From positions 26,653,299-26,717,298 of the forward strand of contig JAJEKV010000002.1 in the NCBI GenBank assembly GCA_021234155.1: a stretch of 64,000 nucleotides of DNA, in the 5' to 3' direction. The stretch comes from Isoetes taiwanensis (lineage: Eukaryota; Streptophyta; Lycopodiopsida; Isoetales; Isoetaceae). Shown here piece after piece: positions 12,070 to 22,870 of this stretch. Under the pieces are notes generated by a model. That model saw only the letters and a list, made by a program, of their open reading frames with translations, made no database searches and was not told where the DNA came from. Positions within the stretch are counted from its first letter, which is position 1; every line of letters starts with the position of its first letter. The position numbers were made by a program, and so were the translations under genes.

Positions 12070-12300
12070 TCCCACTTAATGTGTGGAGCATCCTCATCAC
12101 CAGTTATTCTCTCCATGTCAAATTCATTAGGCTCACTCCTCTGTCTCACGCACCCAAAGTGGACAGCTAACTTGGCTAGATAAAAAAAAAAGGATAGAAG
12201 CACTTTGCCTTAATATCTGAATGCAACTTCTGCTTGGCATAACTTAAAACGGGAAGAAGAGCTTTCACTTTGTCCAAGACTGCCAGTCAAAATATCTTAA
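12070..12300 (-). pseudogene. Exon-like fragment, unrecognised protein (block A copy)
   Basis: The minus strand encodes, with a frameshift in a homopolymer near 12,190, the same peptide that is open in block C (54,324-54,677): LLPVLSYAKQKLH, then VHFGCVRQRSEPNEFDMER and ITGDEDAPH. Relative to C, about 170 bp is deleted at 12,070. It lies just downstream of the desaturase remnant on the same strand. I do not recognise the family. Confidence 0.35.
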
Positions 12301-12429
12301 TAGTACATGAGCGATTTCAAAGTTTCAAAATAGAAGGCCATTTTTACCACTAGTTTTTCTCGAAGGGTGCATTAGAGATCTGGGGGATTTGTGCAAGTGC
12401 TCCGATGCCAATATGCCTTTCTGAAAATT

Positions 12430-12960
12430 AACAAGAAAAATTAAGAGTCGCGCCAAGCCTTTGGGCAACTAAGCAGAAATTTGTGGAAAGGTTCTTATTC
12501 TGCCCATCAAAATCAAATATGCAGGCATGAAAATCTTTTTCTTCATCAGGTTCTCCAATGCAAACATGGCACCATTGGGATTAACCTCAGAAAGCTTCTC
12601 TACTATTTACTATATGCATTTTCATGTCACTTTTCATCAGCTGCAACAAGACCACAGTGGTGGCTAGCTTAACATCACCAAGCTCCTTAGCATGGCGGGC
12701 AGTATTACCATGGAATATTGCAGTAGCTCTCTCTGATAGGTATTTGTGAATCCCAAAAAAGGATTGTTCTCTGTTTGAGGATCATGCCAAAGAAAGAAAT
12801 GCCAGTTTTTATTGTCCAGTGCCATAGTTAAATATAGATATCTGTTCAATATGTCCCCATGCCTATTCTCCTCTGCAGTCCAAGCTCGGAACTTAGCGTG
12901 CCCAAGAAGGAAGGACTTGCATCGACTGTGTTAAGGATAAAACCTTCAAGAAATGGACTG
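12430..12960 (-). pseudogene. Stearoyl-ACP (acyl-ACP) delta-9 desaturase pseudogene, copy A
   Basis: The minus strand contains, across several frames, family blocks in the right order: [20 protein letters not shown] (helix with the EExxH-type iron ligands), then [30 protein letters not shown], a second iron-ligand block reading ADEK-stop-HENA, and KKKIFMPAY ending VAQRLG. The plastid enzyme introduces the first double bond into stearoyl-ACP. Here the Arg codon of the second ligand motif is TGA, frames shift repeatedly, and the exon [20 protein letters not shown] present in copy C is missing, with adjacent exon parts joined directly. Dead copy; assignment rests on recalled family motifs that are very distinctive. 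Confidence 0.85.
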
Positions 12961-13566
12961 CCCAAATTCTAACTAGAGACAGCAGCTTTGAAGGATCTGT
13001 AAATTATGTAAAAGTGAATAGTTGCTTCATCAAAAAAGAAGACTAAAGAGACCCAGAGGATTAAGTGAAGCAGGAAGAGGTGTTCTTCCGCTGTTTTTCT
13101 CATGCGACAAAGATGCTCTTCCTATTTCCGATTCTCAAACTAGAAAATAGAACTGGCAGCAAACTGGAGGGAATAACCCAGAAGAAAGAAAGAACGGCAG
13201 CGGAAAAGTCAAAACCTAGCAATTCAAATCAAATGCGACCTTGGATTGTTGCGAGGAGCTCCCTGAAATGCGCTCAAGCACTAAAGAAGTCGCTTCATAC
13301 CTCCAGAAAGACCTGTTTTCCTGAGTAACAATAGAAGGGATAAGAATCAGAAGCCCATTTTATCAACCCATTAAGAAGCCCATTGCATAAGATTTTATCA
13401 ACCCATTTAACGCGTCATCCAAAAATAGCAAAGCGCTAAAGGCTTGAAACATGCAGTGCAAAGTGCAAAAAGGTCGAAAGGTGACGCCAAAGGAAATGTG
13501 GAGCTAAAACATCCAAGGCCCCTCAAGAATCCTTGTGCTAGAGTCCTCGAAGACTGTTTTTTTGCG

Positions 13567-14778
13567 ATGGATCACGCTAGGTGTTATTCTTACCCAGCTT
13601 TGCCCTATTTTGAGCATCAACATGAATCAATTGCTATCCAGATCGTTGCACAGGTTGAATATTATTTTAGCACAGATAATCTGTTCAAGGATATGTTCCT
13701 AAGGCTCAAAATGGATGATGAGGGATATGTGCCATTGTCTCTAATTGCAAGCTTTAACCGGATAAAGGCTCTCACTACCGATGGGAATGTGGTGCTAAAT
13801 GCCCTAATTAGTTCTAGCATGCTGGAGATTGATGGTGCCAAAAGGATTGACAGTGCAAAAGTAAGGCGCAGAAATGATTGGAATCGGTTTGTCATACCTC
13901 CAGAGTCTGTTTCTGCTTTCGAAAGTGTTCTGAAGGAAATGCAAAGGCCTGCTTTTGAGTTTGAAATGCCAGCTCCAAGCGCACAAACTATCAAGCCAAC
14001 TGTGGCGCCTAGGAGATATTCTGATGTGGTACGTTCAGGTTCTAGTCATATGCTTCAGGGAGAAACCCTAGCAAGTCAGTCCAAACCTTCTTCCCTTTGT
14101 AACCATGATATCACAACTTCTTGCCACTTAAGCTTGAAGACCTCAGAGGATGGTGCCTCCAGTTCCAATCTTGATTACTCCCAAGAGGATGGTGCCTCCA
14201 GTTCCAATCTTGATTACTCCCAAGAAACTGCCAGTTCAAGTAATTCATGTGTTCATTTCTCTCTCCATACTAAAACTGCTAAGTCAAGTAGCTCATTATG
14301 CTTCAAGTTAGAACATGGTGATCGCTTATGCACCTCCAAGGTTGATGATACGAGACCAACAACTACAATGTTGGAGTTAAACCATTCTTCTTCTGAGGTT
14401 CGCAATAAGAAAATACCGACTGCTTCAGCTACCTCTTCTAATATTAAGGCTAATGATAAAAAAGAACCAACTATTAGGCATGCTTGCCCCGTGCCACCGC
14501 ATTATCCTTCAAGCACCTCCAATTCTGGATGCAAATCTACATCAAACTCAAAGAAAGCAATGGTGCTGCAACCGAAAAATCCGGCTCAAGAGAGGCAGAA
14601 ACAAAGGAAAAGAAAGATTAAGAAAAGCAGCACCCAAAAAACTGTCCAAAGCCAGATATATGAGTGCACTGAACTACCAATAGCTTGTGCGACCCAATCT
14701 ACAGGAAAATGGTTGAGACCTACAATGCTTATGTGGATTTTTAAATTGATAGTGAATTTGATATTCTCTTCTTGTTAA
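13567..14778 (+). CDS. La-motif protein (LARP1-like), copy A, 5' frameshift
   Basis: An intronless 403-codon frame from the ATG at 13,567. An upstream extension to 13,444 exists only with a TTG start. The La motif spans roughly residues 15-115: QIVAQVEYYFSTDNLFKD, MDDEGYVPLSLIASFNRIK, then VRRRNDWNRFVIPPE, the arrangement seen in LARP1-type RNA-binding proteins that act on mRNA ends and translation. A Ser-rich linker follows, then a basic cluster (RQKQRKRKIKK) and a hydrophobic C-terminus (PTMLMWIFKLIVNLIF). Copy C has a longer N-terminus from an ATG equivalent to 13,451; in copy A one T is missing at about 13,506, so that frame stops. Copy A also has a 39-bp tandem repeat (SNLDYSQE twice) and lacks about 31 codons kept in copies B and C. 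It could be a retained retrogene or a pseudogene. Confidence 0.7.
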   Translation: MDHARCYSYPALPYFEHQHESIAIQIVAQVEYYFSTDNLFKDMFLRLKMDDEGYVPLSLIASFNRIKALTTDGNVVLNALISSSMLEIDGAKRIDSAKVRRRNDWNRFVIPPESVSAFESVLKEMQRPAFEFEMPAPSAQTIKPTVAPRRYSDVVRSGSSHMLQGETLASQSKPSSLCNHDITTSCHLSLKTSEDGASSSNLDYSQEDGASSSNLDYSQETASSSNSCVHFSLHTKTAKSSSSLCFKLEHGDRLCTSKVDDTRPTTTMLELNHSSSEVRNKKIPTASATSSNIKANDKKEPTIRHACPVPPHYPSSTSNSGCKSTSNSKKAMVLQPKNPAQERQKQRKRKIKKSSTQKTVQSQIYECTELPIACATQSTGKWLRPTMLMWIFKLIVNLIFSSC

Positions 14779-14783
14779 TTTAT

Positions 14784-14909
14784 GTTCGTAGCACTACAAG
14801 AGGATGTGATTATAGTGTAAAGATTGTGTCAAGATATAAAAGTAATGTTTGTAGCACTACAAGAGGATGTGATTATAGTGTAATGCTTGTGTCAAGCTAT
14901 AAAAGTAGT
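14784..14909 (+). repeat. 63-bp tandem repeat after the LARP stop codon
   Basis: Two units begin at 14,784 and 14,847, each with gtagcactacaagaggatgt followed by a TATAGTGTAA motif and ending in a tataaaagtaat-like segment. The same pair follows LARP copies B (21,585 on) and C (58,066 on), so it predates their divergence. Confidence 0.9.
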
Positions 14910-15217
14910 GTCAACTTCGTGGTGAACGCTACCTCCTTGATAAAAAGTGTCTCTTTTGTGTCAAAAATTAAGTAAGGACATCGTGTCAAGCTCTTCAACA
15001 AAGTTATGTTAATTGTTTGGCAAGTTTAAGCTATGGTTGAAATATCGTTTAAGAAAAGTTGGAAGTACATCATGACAATCTTTTCTTAAATATACAGTAA
15101 AGCATCCTTCAATTTTGTGTCTAATATTTTAATAGAATTGTTGATTTATACATCTTATGAAAGCAGTTCATTTCATTTCAATTCATTATAAAAAACTTGC
15201 AACAACATTGCACTGGT

Positions 15218-17757
15218 ATCACCAAGAATCTCAGCCCTTCAAAGACAGAGCTTAGAGGAGCCGTTGACAGGGCAGGAGTTGGGGGACGCATGCCGCCTGT
15301 TGGCTCGGAATAAGTGTCCTGGGTTGGATGGAATACCAGTGGAGTTTTTTCAAGATCTTTGGGAATGGGTGGGGACTTCGGTGGTGCGGTGTGTATGTGG
15401 ATCTTTTGGGAATAACTTCGATGCATCCTCTGGCGAATACACAGTTGTATTTCACTTATACCCAAGTGTAAGCATCCTAAAACCATCAATGACTGGAGGC
15501 CTATTACTCGTTATGCGTAGTGTATAAAATCATTGCTAAGGCTTTGGTTGAGAGGCTTAAGCCGCGACTAGTTCACGCTATTAGTGCGAAAGCGATCGGT
15601 TTTATACCTCGCGGAATATTCTTCATAATGTGGTCTGCGCTTTTGAGGGAGTGCATTGGGCTCGTAGGATGAGGCGCCCCTTGTTTTTCTTAAAACCTGG
15701 ATTTTGTCAAGGCTTATGACAACAATGTCACCGGGCGTTCTTGGCGATATGATGCGAGCCTTTGGGTGCGGGCCTAGTTTGGGAACGGTTATGAAGTCGC
15801 TGCGCGTATGCCGCTAGGGCGGCGCAGTGGTGTCGGGGTGAGACCTCTTCAATCTTCTCAGGGCGAGGCATTAGGCGGGGATGTCCGTTGGCCCCTTCCT
15901 GCTCACTATAGTGGCGTAAGCTCTCTCGCAGCTTTTTCTGGTGGCAATTCTTTGAATGTGGTGCAAGGTCTCCCCATGGATGATGGGTCGCAACAGGTTT
16001 GCAATCAATTTGCGGATGATACATTCCTCTTTCTTCATGCAGATGAGTCCAATCTCCAGGCAGCCAAGAATATTTTGGATGCCTTTTCTTTAGCTTCGGG
16101 ATGCTTGCTTAACTGGTCGAAGTGCTCGGCCATGTGGGTACTGGAGGAACCTCCTCCCCGCGGTTGAGTCGGTTTCCACAGGCTCTAACACCGCCACACA
16201 CAAATTGCCAAACTGTTAGGCATACCATTTGGCTTGGACATTAATGCTAGGGCAATTTGGGCGGAGACATTCTGACGTAATTAAAGCAAAGATTTGAATT
16301 GGTGGAGGGGAAGTAAACTCATCATGCTGGTAGGATTCTGATAGCCAAGTCAGTGCTCTATAGCACTCATGTTTACGCAGCCTCCTGCATACTTGCACCA
16401 GAAAGTGTGGTTAAAGAGTTGGATGACACCATTCGCAATTTTGTTTGGGGAGGGAATGAGGAGGGGGCTACAGTGAAGGTCGCATGGTGGAAGTGTGTGC
16501 GTCCCAGACAGGCAGGGGGCTTGGGTATGCTTGATGTGTCGTTGCACCACGAAGGGTTCTAGTGTCGAAATTCATCCGGCAAACCCTTGCGGGAGCAACA
16601 ATCCCGTGTTTGGCTTTGTTGGCACGATCAACCGTCACTCTATTGTGTTTAGGAAGCCAGGCTATTCCAGCTCGGTTGCCGTGGGCTCTGTTTGAGGATT
16701 TCGCGGCCATTCCCTCATGCTTCGCCTTTTCTTAAGGGTCTCACTCAAGGCCGGAAGGTGGTCAAGGTTCTCTTTTCATTGGACCCTAGCAGGTGTATGG
16801 TAGCCTCATCGCCCTTTCTCTGGGTACCCTTGGACTCTGCATCTCCCTTGGCCTCTTCCCTACACCCGTGTACTTTCGGACCGACAACTGGATTGCCGGG
16901 GGTAACATTCATCCGTGGATCGGTATTGGGAGGGTCATCTAGCCGTGGGGAGTTTTTAGGGAGATTTGGCCTTCTACGGGACATACGGACTTGGGCCAAA
17001 TTGCCAATGCTATTCCATTGCGCTTGTCTTCTCAAGTCAATCGCGTTTGGAAGTCGCATAGTGGACTTGATGCATCTCATTTGTAGCATCGGCTTATGGG
17101 CTCCTAGCGCCGGACACGCGTTGCCGCCGGGATAAGTGGTCGCTTAAGCTTCCGGGGAGTAAGTGGCCGCCATGTGGAAGTGGGCGTAGAATACATTGCC
17201 TCCTCCTAAAATTCGCACCCTTTTGTGGCGAGATCTTGCAAATCGTAGCCTCGGGGTGAATGTCCGAGTCCACGCTTTCAAGCCTCCATTAGCGTAAACA
17301 TGCCCTTTATGTGGGAGGCGGCGTGAGATCATTGAGCACCGCTTTGTCCTATGCAATGCGAGGTAGGGGCAGCTTGGTCCCGGGTGAGAGCCCTCTTTGG
17401 GACTTCACTATGCGGTCGAAGATTCTCTTGGGAGTCCTTCCTAGCAGTGGGCGGCGTGTAACGTGCGTTTCATTTATGCAGAGCTTGGCTTTTGTGGCTG
17501 ATTTGGAAAAGGCGGAGAGCGAAGGTCTTTCGTAATCAAATTGCTTAGCCCTTTTCGGTTGGTTCCGATCTTGAGGCATAAGTTGTGGCAGGCTTACCAA
17601 GTCTCAAGCTTGTCTGGCACAACTAAGCGAGAAATTTGGTCAACATTCCTACAGATTGTGGATCATGATGGGCGCTTCATTTCTTAGCACCACACTTATC
17701 ATTGTACTTGATCGCATTCTAATGGTTTAATATATTCTTATATTCTTCAAAAAAAAA
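15218..17757 (+). mobile_element. 5'-truncated L1-like LINE with 14-bp target duplication
   Basis: The duplication aacattgcactggt occurs at 15,204-15,217 and 17,758-17,771, and a poly-A run precedes the right copy. Block C shows the empty site at about 58,485. The element starts inside the RT: RNKCPGLDGIPVEFFQ, then QFADDTFLFLHADESN (FADD catalytic box) and ASGCLLNWSKC, then FVWGGNEEGATVKVAWWKC, and near 17,300 a CPLCGRRREIIEHRFVLCN zinc-binding tail (zf-RVT) typical of plant L1-type elements. Frameshifts and stops throughout make it dead. Confidence 0.93.
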
Positions 17758-17869
17758 AACATTGCACTGGTTTTCATGTCTATTCGGATATTGTTCCACT
17801 TTTAGTACTATACATTAAATGATCTACGCCGTAGCCTTATCAAATACGAAATAAGTCGATGCTAGATAT

Positions 17870-18010
17870 ATGTATTATTATGGGACGTTTTCATCTTTCA
17901 TTCTAGGCCATTGATGGGCAGAATATTCTCCTCATTATGCCAGATCCAGGGCCTTGATTTTTTTTTGCCTTCATCACACCAAAACTTGCAATGGTGCAAA
18001 ACAGCGATCT
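17870..18010. repeat. Recurring segment, uninterrupted in block A
   Basis: The stretch from ttcatctttcattctaggc to caatggtgcaaaacag is also in block C (58,615-58,687 plus 63,491-63,545, split by the LINE) and, diverged, inside the insertion at 10,215-10,370. It is the empty site for the block C LINE. Confidence 0.75.
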
Positions 18011-18246
18011 CAACCATTTATCTAAGCAAAAAAATAAAAAATAAAAAATAAAAAAAAAATAGAAACAGAGATAGGGAGAGGGAGCATTCAGATCGCAATG
18101 CCCTCACTCAACAGCAACCAGTGCAATTTGCGCCAAGCCAGAACCCTCATTTCCTGTTGCAGGCACGCAACACATAATTCAGCTTCAAGAGGGCGGCTGA
18201 ACACCTGCAACAAAATTGGCGCTGTGCAGATTTTATGGGAGCCAGG

Positions 18247-18330
18247 AATGGCTTGGAGGATTCGAACCTCCAGGCCAAACCGGCCTCACCAGAGGCCAGT
18301 AGGAAAAATAAAACCATGCCAACCTCAAAG
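18247..18330 (-). other. tRNA-like (Pol III A/B box) sequence, possible SINE remnant
   Basis: On the minus strand GGAGGTTCGAATCCTCC forms a perfect T-arm with a B box, and TGGCATGGTTT about 45 nt upstream could pass as an A box. No anticodon arm folds. The block C copy (about 63,770) reads GGGTTTAAACC and has lost the B-box consensus. It may be chance. Confidence 0.25.
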
Positions 18331-18650
18331 CTAGCAGCATCCGCCCATGTCTCAGATCTCGCTCCATCTCCAGAGCTCTTCTTCCTACTTTCTCCTGCCC
18401 TGCTAGACACATGCTTCAATCCCTGAACATCCAAGCTATGGATGCATCATTTCCCTTCTCTATCCATGCAAACTCCACGGACAAAACTTTCACGCTTGAG
18501 GCAGGGTAAAGGCATCCTGTACGCCTTTACCTTTAGTCTTGCATCCTTTCTCATAACATTCTGCTGAAAATTTAAATTCCTAGACCAAAGCCCTGACCTA
18601 CCTACCGAACAGCTCTTCTGTGCCCAACCTACTGAAAAGCAAGAGAGAAA

Positions 18651-19198
18651 TGTTGGAAATGACAAAATTATGTGTCATGTGATATTCTAATCTATGAGAA
18701 GCAGTGGCAGTAGATTAGAGTTGTTAAATGGTGTCATGTTATTCAAAGTTAAGCAGTTGAATAGGGGAGACCTATGAGAAGCAGTGGCAGTAGACCAGAG
18801 TCAAAGTCAAAGTCAAAGTCAAAGTCAAAGGTGGCGGGCACACACCCTACCCGGGTGTTGCTGGGCTCGCTAGAAACACACAGACACCCCCTGCCCGCCA
18901 CTTAGGGTTTTGGGTTGACTGGTCAACGGGTCAAAGTCAACGACAGCTGGAAGATAAGGACAGCAGGGCATCCTATTATTTAGGCAAGTTGAAAAACTTT
19001 CTATATGAAGGGCATGCACGATTTGACAAGTGGATATATCCAGGTTGATGAGAAAATATATATATGACTGATTGTCATAGAAAATATGCGGCTGAGTGCA
19101 GATACAGGTGCGTGTATGCAAATATAGGTGCGGGAGGGGTTTGAAGGAGACAGAGTCTTGGCATACTTGGGTTCGAATCCCAAGCTCTGATTCTAACA
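18651..19198. mobile_element. Solo LTR (548 bp) with AGAAA target duplication
   Basis: It begins TGTTGGAA and ends TTCTAACA, short inverted termini of the TG...CA type, and is flanked by AGAAA at 18,646-18,650 and 19,199-19,203. No pol or gag lies inside. Near the right end (19,162-19,190) CTTGGGTTCGAATCCCAAG followed by CTCTGAT resembles the T-arm and acceptor strand of a tRNA of the initiator-Met kind. Inside are an AGTCAA tandem run and a hairpin GTGGCGGGCA/TGCCCGCCAC at 18,831-18,901. Confidence 0.8.
18799..18830. repeat. Short (AGTCAA)n tandem repeat
   Basis: About five units inside the solo LTR, just left of the 10-bp hairpin arm. Two copies of ctatgagaagcagtggcag (from 18,693 and 18,772) lie just before it. 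Confidence 0.9.
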
Positions 19199-19203
19199 AG
19201 AAA

Positions 19204-20944
19204 GACACCTAGGTGCTCCATGCTGCATTGCTCCATGCTGCAGCCAGTGATCCCGAGAAAATGTAAAGCCCCTTGCTATCATAGTCGGCATGCCATTCAC
19301 CAGGGACCATCGTGCCCCTGGTCCAAATCTTTCCCAATTTTACAAGATTTCTTTCCCTCTTGGAACCATTGCAAAAATACCAATCCACCCAAGCCTCAAA
19401 TAGGAAATTTGCAACAAGCACCTCAAACCTTGCAAAATGTACGAAATGTACGGTGTTGCATACAATATGGGAATCACTTTCCTAACCACTGCGAGAAAAC
19501 CCTTCCAGAATACGAAGCAAATTGGGCAAACTTAATCACTTGTGAACTTCATTCGTTTTCTCATGATGCTGGATATCACGTATCTCATCCTCATCCAAGT
19601 ATGAGAGTACGAAAATGCCAAATTGTCATAATGCACAAGTGCCACTTAATGTGCCATTTCACGACCATTTTGCATATGTGTCACATCTGTATCGGTGATG
19701 ATTATGTATAGAAATATGCATGGAACAAACAATGATTAGGTGGGAAAAAGTTTATTGAGCCGGTCACACATAATAGCAATGAGCCTTTGCCATGTTGATT
19801 CAAAGCATTTATAAGACCAGCATAAGTTTTTGCTTGTAGAGTATATCATGTTCCATCATCCGGTGGCCTGTCTAATAAATTTTTTCGGATGAGACCTAAA
19901 AAGTGTGGGTACTAGCTTCCATTATGTCCTTATCGAGAAAATGCTAGAATAAATTGTGGTTGGCAAATGCAGCCACAAGGAAATAATTAAGAAAGAAATA
20001 ATCTTCAATTGTCGAAAGAAATATTTAAGAAAGACCCTCTGCTACTATGTCGAAAAGGAAGGGTGCCAGTGTTGGGCCCAGATTTGTCATCGTATTCTTA
20101 ACATGTCTGGCTTTATATTGAGATGCACACTATGGATGCTTGCTTTCAAAGATGCAGTCATGTGGGAAAGATGATCTCTATAGTTTAAAATGTTAGTCAT
20201 AGGATCACCACACCCTTCATGGTGTAGTATGATGACTTATAATATGCATTTCAATGCAACTAAAGTAAATCTACCGGAGTAACTCTTTCTTTTTTTTTGT
20301 CCAACTCCATTTGATTTTGTAATAAATTGAATAAAGAATAGAATAGAATAGAATTGTTTTAAGATAAGATAAGATAAGATAAGAAATTTTTACGTCCACG
20401 GGAACCCAACGGGTTATGGGACGGCACATGCAAGGGCAACAGCCCATCTAAAACCTGGGGACTAGGCCCCATCACCAATCACAATAACCAAATAGTAAAA
20501 GACTACCAAGAATAAGATAAGATAATGCTAATGCTAGTGGTAAGCTTATGCTTCTAAAATTATCTAGACATAGCCAGTCCAAGGATTGGAAGGCCATTGA
20601 TCTAGAATAATTGCTGCACCTCCCCTGTACACTGCCCATTTCTTTTGCAGGCGGGCTGCCCTCACCTGGTAGAGCTCCTCCTTAAGGTTGCACAATTGAA
20701 GAGGGGAGAGGTCCTCCTGTACTGAGAAACTAGTCCCTCTGAGATGGTTTCCATGCTGAAGAACATGTAAGCGGCTAAGAGTGTCTTGAAACTGAACCAA
20801 AAGATGGAGAAGTAGCCTAAAGTGTATCAATTATTAAAATATCAAAAAACGTGCATTGTTAGAGCTTGAACCTTCAAATCGTTAGCTCAAAGACAAATAG
20901 ACCTATATAAAATCCTTATAAAGTATTTGAATGTTAATTCTGAC
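19204..20944. other. Noncoding stretch, no recognised gene
   Basis: The longest frame is 163 codons at 19,220-19,711 (+), His/Cys-rich but without a spaced zinc-finger pattern. A frame at 20,564-20,830 (-) is also unrecognised. Short AATAG and ATAAG runs occur at 20,335-20,385 and 20,510-20,525. Confidence 0.4.
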
Positions 20945-21579
20945 GTTCAAGTAATTCATGTATCCATTTTTCTCTCAATACTAAAACTGCTAAGTCAAGT
21001 AGCTCATTATGCTTCAAGTTAGAACATGGTGATCGCTTATGCACCTCCAAGGTTGATGATACAAGACCAACAAATACAATGTTAGAGTTAAACCATTCTT
21101 CTTCTGAGATTCGCAAATATAAGAAAATACCGATCTTAGCTACCTCTTCTAATATGAAGATTAATGATAAAAAAGAACCAAGTGCATCACCTAAGGCGAG
21201 CCATTCTAAGGCTAATGACAAGAAAAGCAAGCCTGGAAAAGATAATGGTTCTGATTTATCTTCTGAATCCACTATTAGGCATGCTTGCCCCGTGCCACCG
21301 CATTGTCTTTCAAGCATCTCCAATTCTGGATGCAAATCTACATCAAACTCAAAGAAAGCAATAGTGTTGCAACCGAAAAATCTGGCTCAAGAGAGGCAGA
21401 AACAAAAGAAAAGAAAGATTAAGAAAAGAAGCACCCAAAAAACTGTGCAAAGCCAGATATATGAGTGCACTGAACTACCAATATCTTGTGCGACCCAATC
21501 TACAGGAAAGTGGTTGAGACCTACAATGCTTATGTGGATTTTTAAATTGGTAGTGAATTTGATATTCTCTGCTTGTTAA
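20945..21579 (+). pseudogene. LARP copy B, 5'-truncated (C-terminal half only)
   Basis: Homology to LARP A starts at gttcaagtaattcatg (20,945; A 14,234) and the frame stays open to the stop at 21,579. The La motif is absent. It retains the segment EPSASPKASHSKANDKKSKP that copy A lacks, plus the basic cluster and hydrophobic tail. The 63-bp 3' repeats follow (21,585-21,710). Homology continues to 21,969, where a Helitron terminus begins. No start codon context or promoter is seen. Confidence 0.9.
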
Positions 21580-21969
21580 TTTATGTTCGTAGCACTACAA
21601 GAGGATGTGATTATAGTGTAAAGATTGTGTCAAGATATAAAAATAATGTCTGTAGCACTACAAGAGGATGTGATTATAGTGTAACGCTTGTGTCAAGCTA
21701 TAAAAGTAGTGTCAACTTGGTGATGAACGCTACCTCCTTGACACGAAGTGTTTCTTTTGTGTCAAAAATTAAGTAAAGGCATCGTGTCAAGCTCTTTAAC
21801 GAAGTTGTGTTAATTGTGTGGCAAGTTTATAATGCATTTTAAAACTATGGTTGAAATTTCGTTTTAAAAATTTTGCAACTACATCATGACAACCTTTTCT
21901 TAAATTTACAGTAAAGCATCCTTCAATTGTGTCTAATATTTTAATAGAATTGTTGATTTATATATCTTA

Positions 21970-22010
21970 CTAAAAAAAGTGCCCAGCGTTGTTGGGCTTT
22001 TTCCTGAGAT
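21970..22010 (-). mobile_element. Helitron 3' terminus (second family member)
   Basis: On the minus strand the sequence ends GCCCAACAACGCTGGGC, then ACTTTTTTTAG, then host T. That is a hairpin, a spacer of about 10 nt and a CTRR-like end (TTAG, one change). The host break lies between A (21,969) and the T expected from LARP copies A and C (catctta|tgaaag), the A|T target Helitrons use. The hairpin differs from the 29-kb Helitron at only a few positions. The other end was not found, so only the terminus is listed. Confidence 0.7.
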
Positions 22011-22599
22011 TGAATTCAAAAGTTAATAAGAAAACGATTTATAAATTCAAGGGGTGCAAATTCATATACGTTGTCATTTCCATTATTTTATAACATGGTT
22101 ATTTCTATATTTTTCATTTAAGTTATAAATTTATAGATTAAGAGCCACATTTTCAAAAGCTTTGCGAGAAGGGAAAGAAAACTTTAGAGTATCTTTGAAT
22201 GACATTTTTACTTATTTGGGTTGAAAACGCTATGCATGTCTTATTGTTTACTTCCTAGTGATGCATTTTTGTTTTTGGTGGTGATGTGTTCAGAATGAAA
22301 TGTTGCATCCATCACATTCCTCTAAGAATATCAGGGACAAAGGTCCAAATATAAACAACTCCAACTGCCTATTGAATACAGACCTTTGGTTCCTTAGGTT
22401 ACAACATGTTTTCTAGAATTTTATTTCATTTGGCAAACCACAACATCAAAACGAAAGATGGATAGAAAATGCTCCAAACCCTATTCCAATAGGGTTCCAC
22501 ATGCATAGCCAAGGTTTCTAATGGAAAGGCACCTCTATTGAAAGGAAAGGTTTCAAATGGAAAGGCACCTCTAATTGCAATAATTCTTCAGCCTTGTCA

Positions 22600-22870
22600 A
22601 TGGAAAGGATGTCTCAAGTGGTAAAAGCATGCATTTATTAACATATCCTTGAAAGTCGATTAGGAGGAGACATACACTTGAATAATCTTCTTGTATATTT
22701 CTATGGAAAATTTGGAGCATTTCAAGAAGCTCGAATGTTTGAGAAATTGATCACCCTAATTTAACTCTTGGAGTATCATGGCCAGACCATATGCAGAAGA
22801 TGGGCAGATAGCCAAGCAATGGATATTTTTCAAGCAATGAAGTTGTGTCTTAGAATGTTTGATTTGTGGC
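22600..22870 (+). pseudogene. PPR-protein fragment
   Basis: In shifting frames the plus strand reads KDVSSGK, then LGGDIHLNNLLVYFYGKFGA and FQEARMFEKL, then a short WADSQAMDIFQAMKLC block. This fits tandem pentatricopeptide motifs of the PLS type (xxNxLVxxYxKxGxxxxAxxVF). PPR proteins bind organelle RNA. Only one or two motifs remain, with stops between. Confidence 0.55.

Noticed and set aside
13444-13566. Upstream start for LARP copy A
   Set aside because: The frame opens with TTG. Comparison with copy C shows the real upstream ATG frame is broken by a 1-nt deletion, so the first usable ATG is 13,567.
19162-19190. Functional tRNA gene
   Set aside because: Only a T-arm and acceptor-like strand are present. 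No D-arm or anticodon arm can be folded upstream, and it lies within an LTR.
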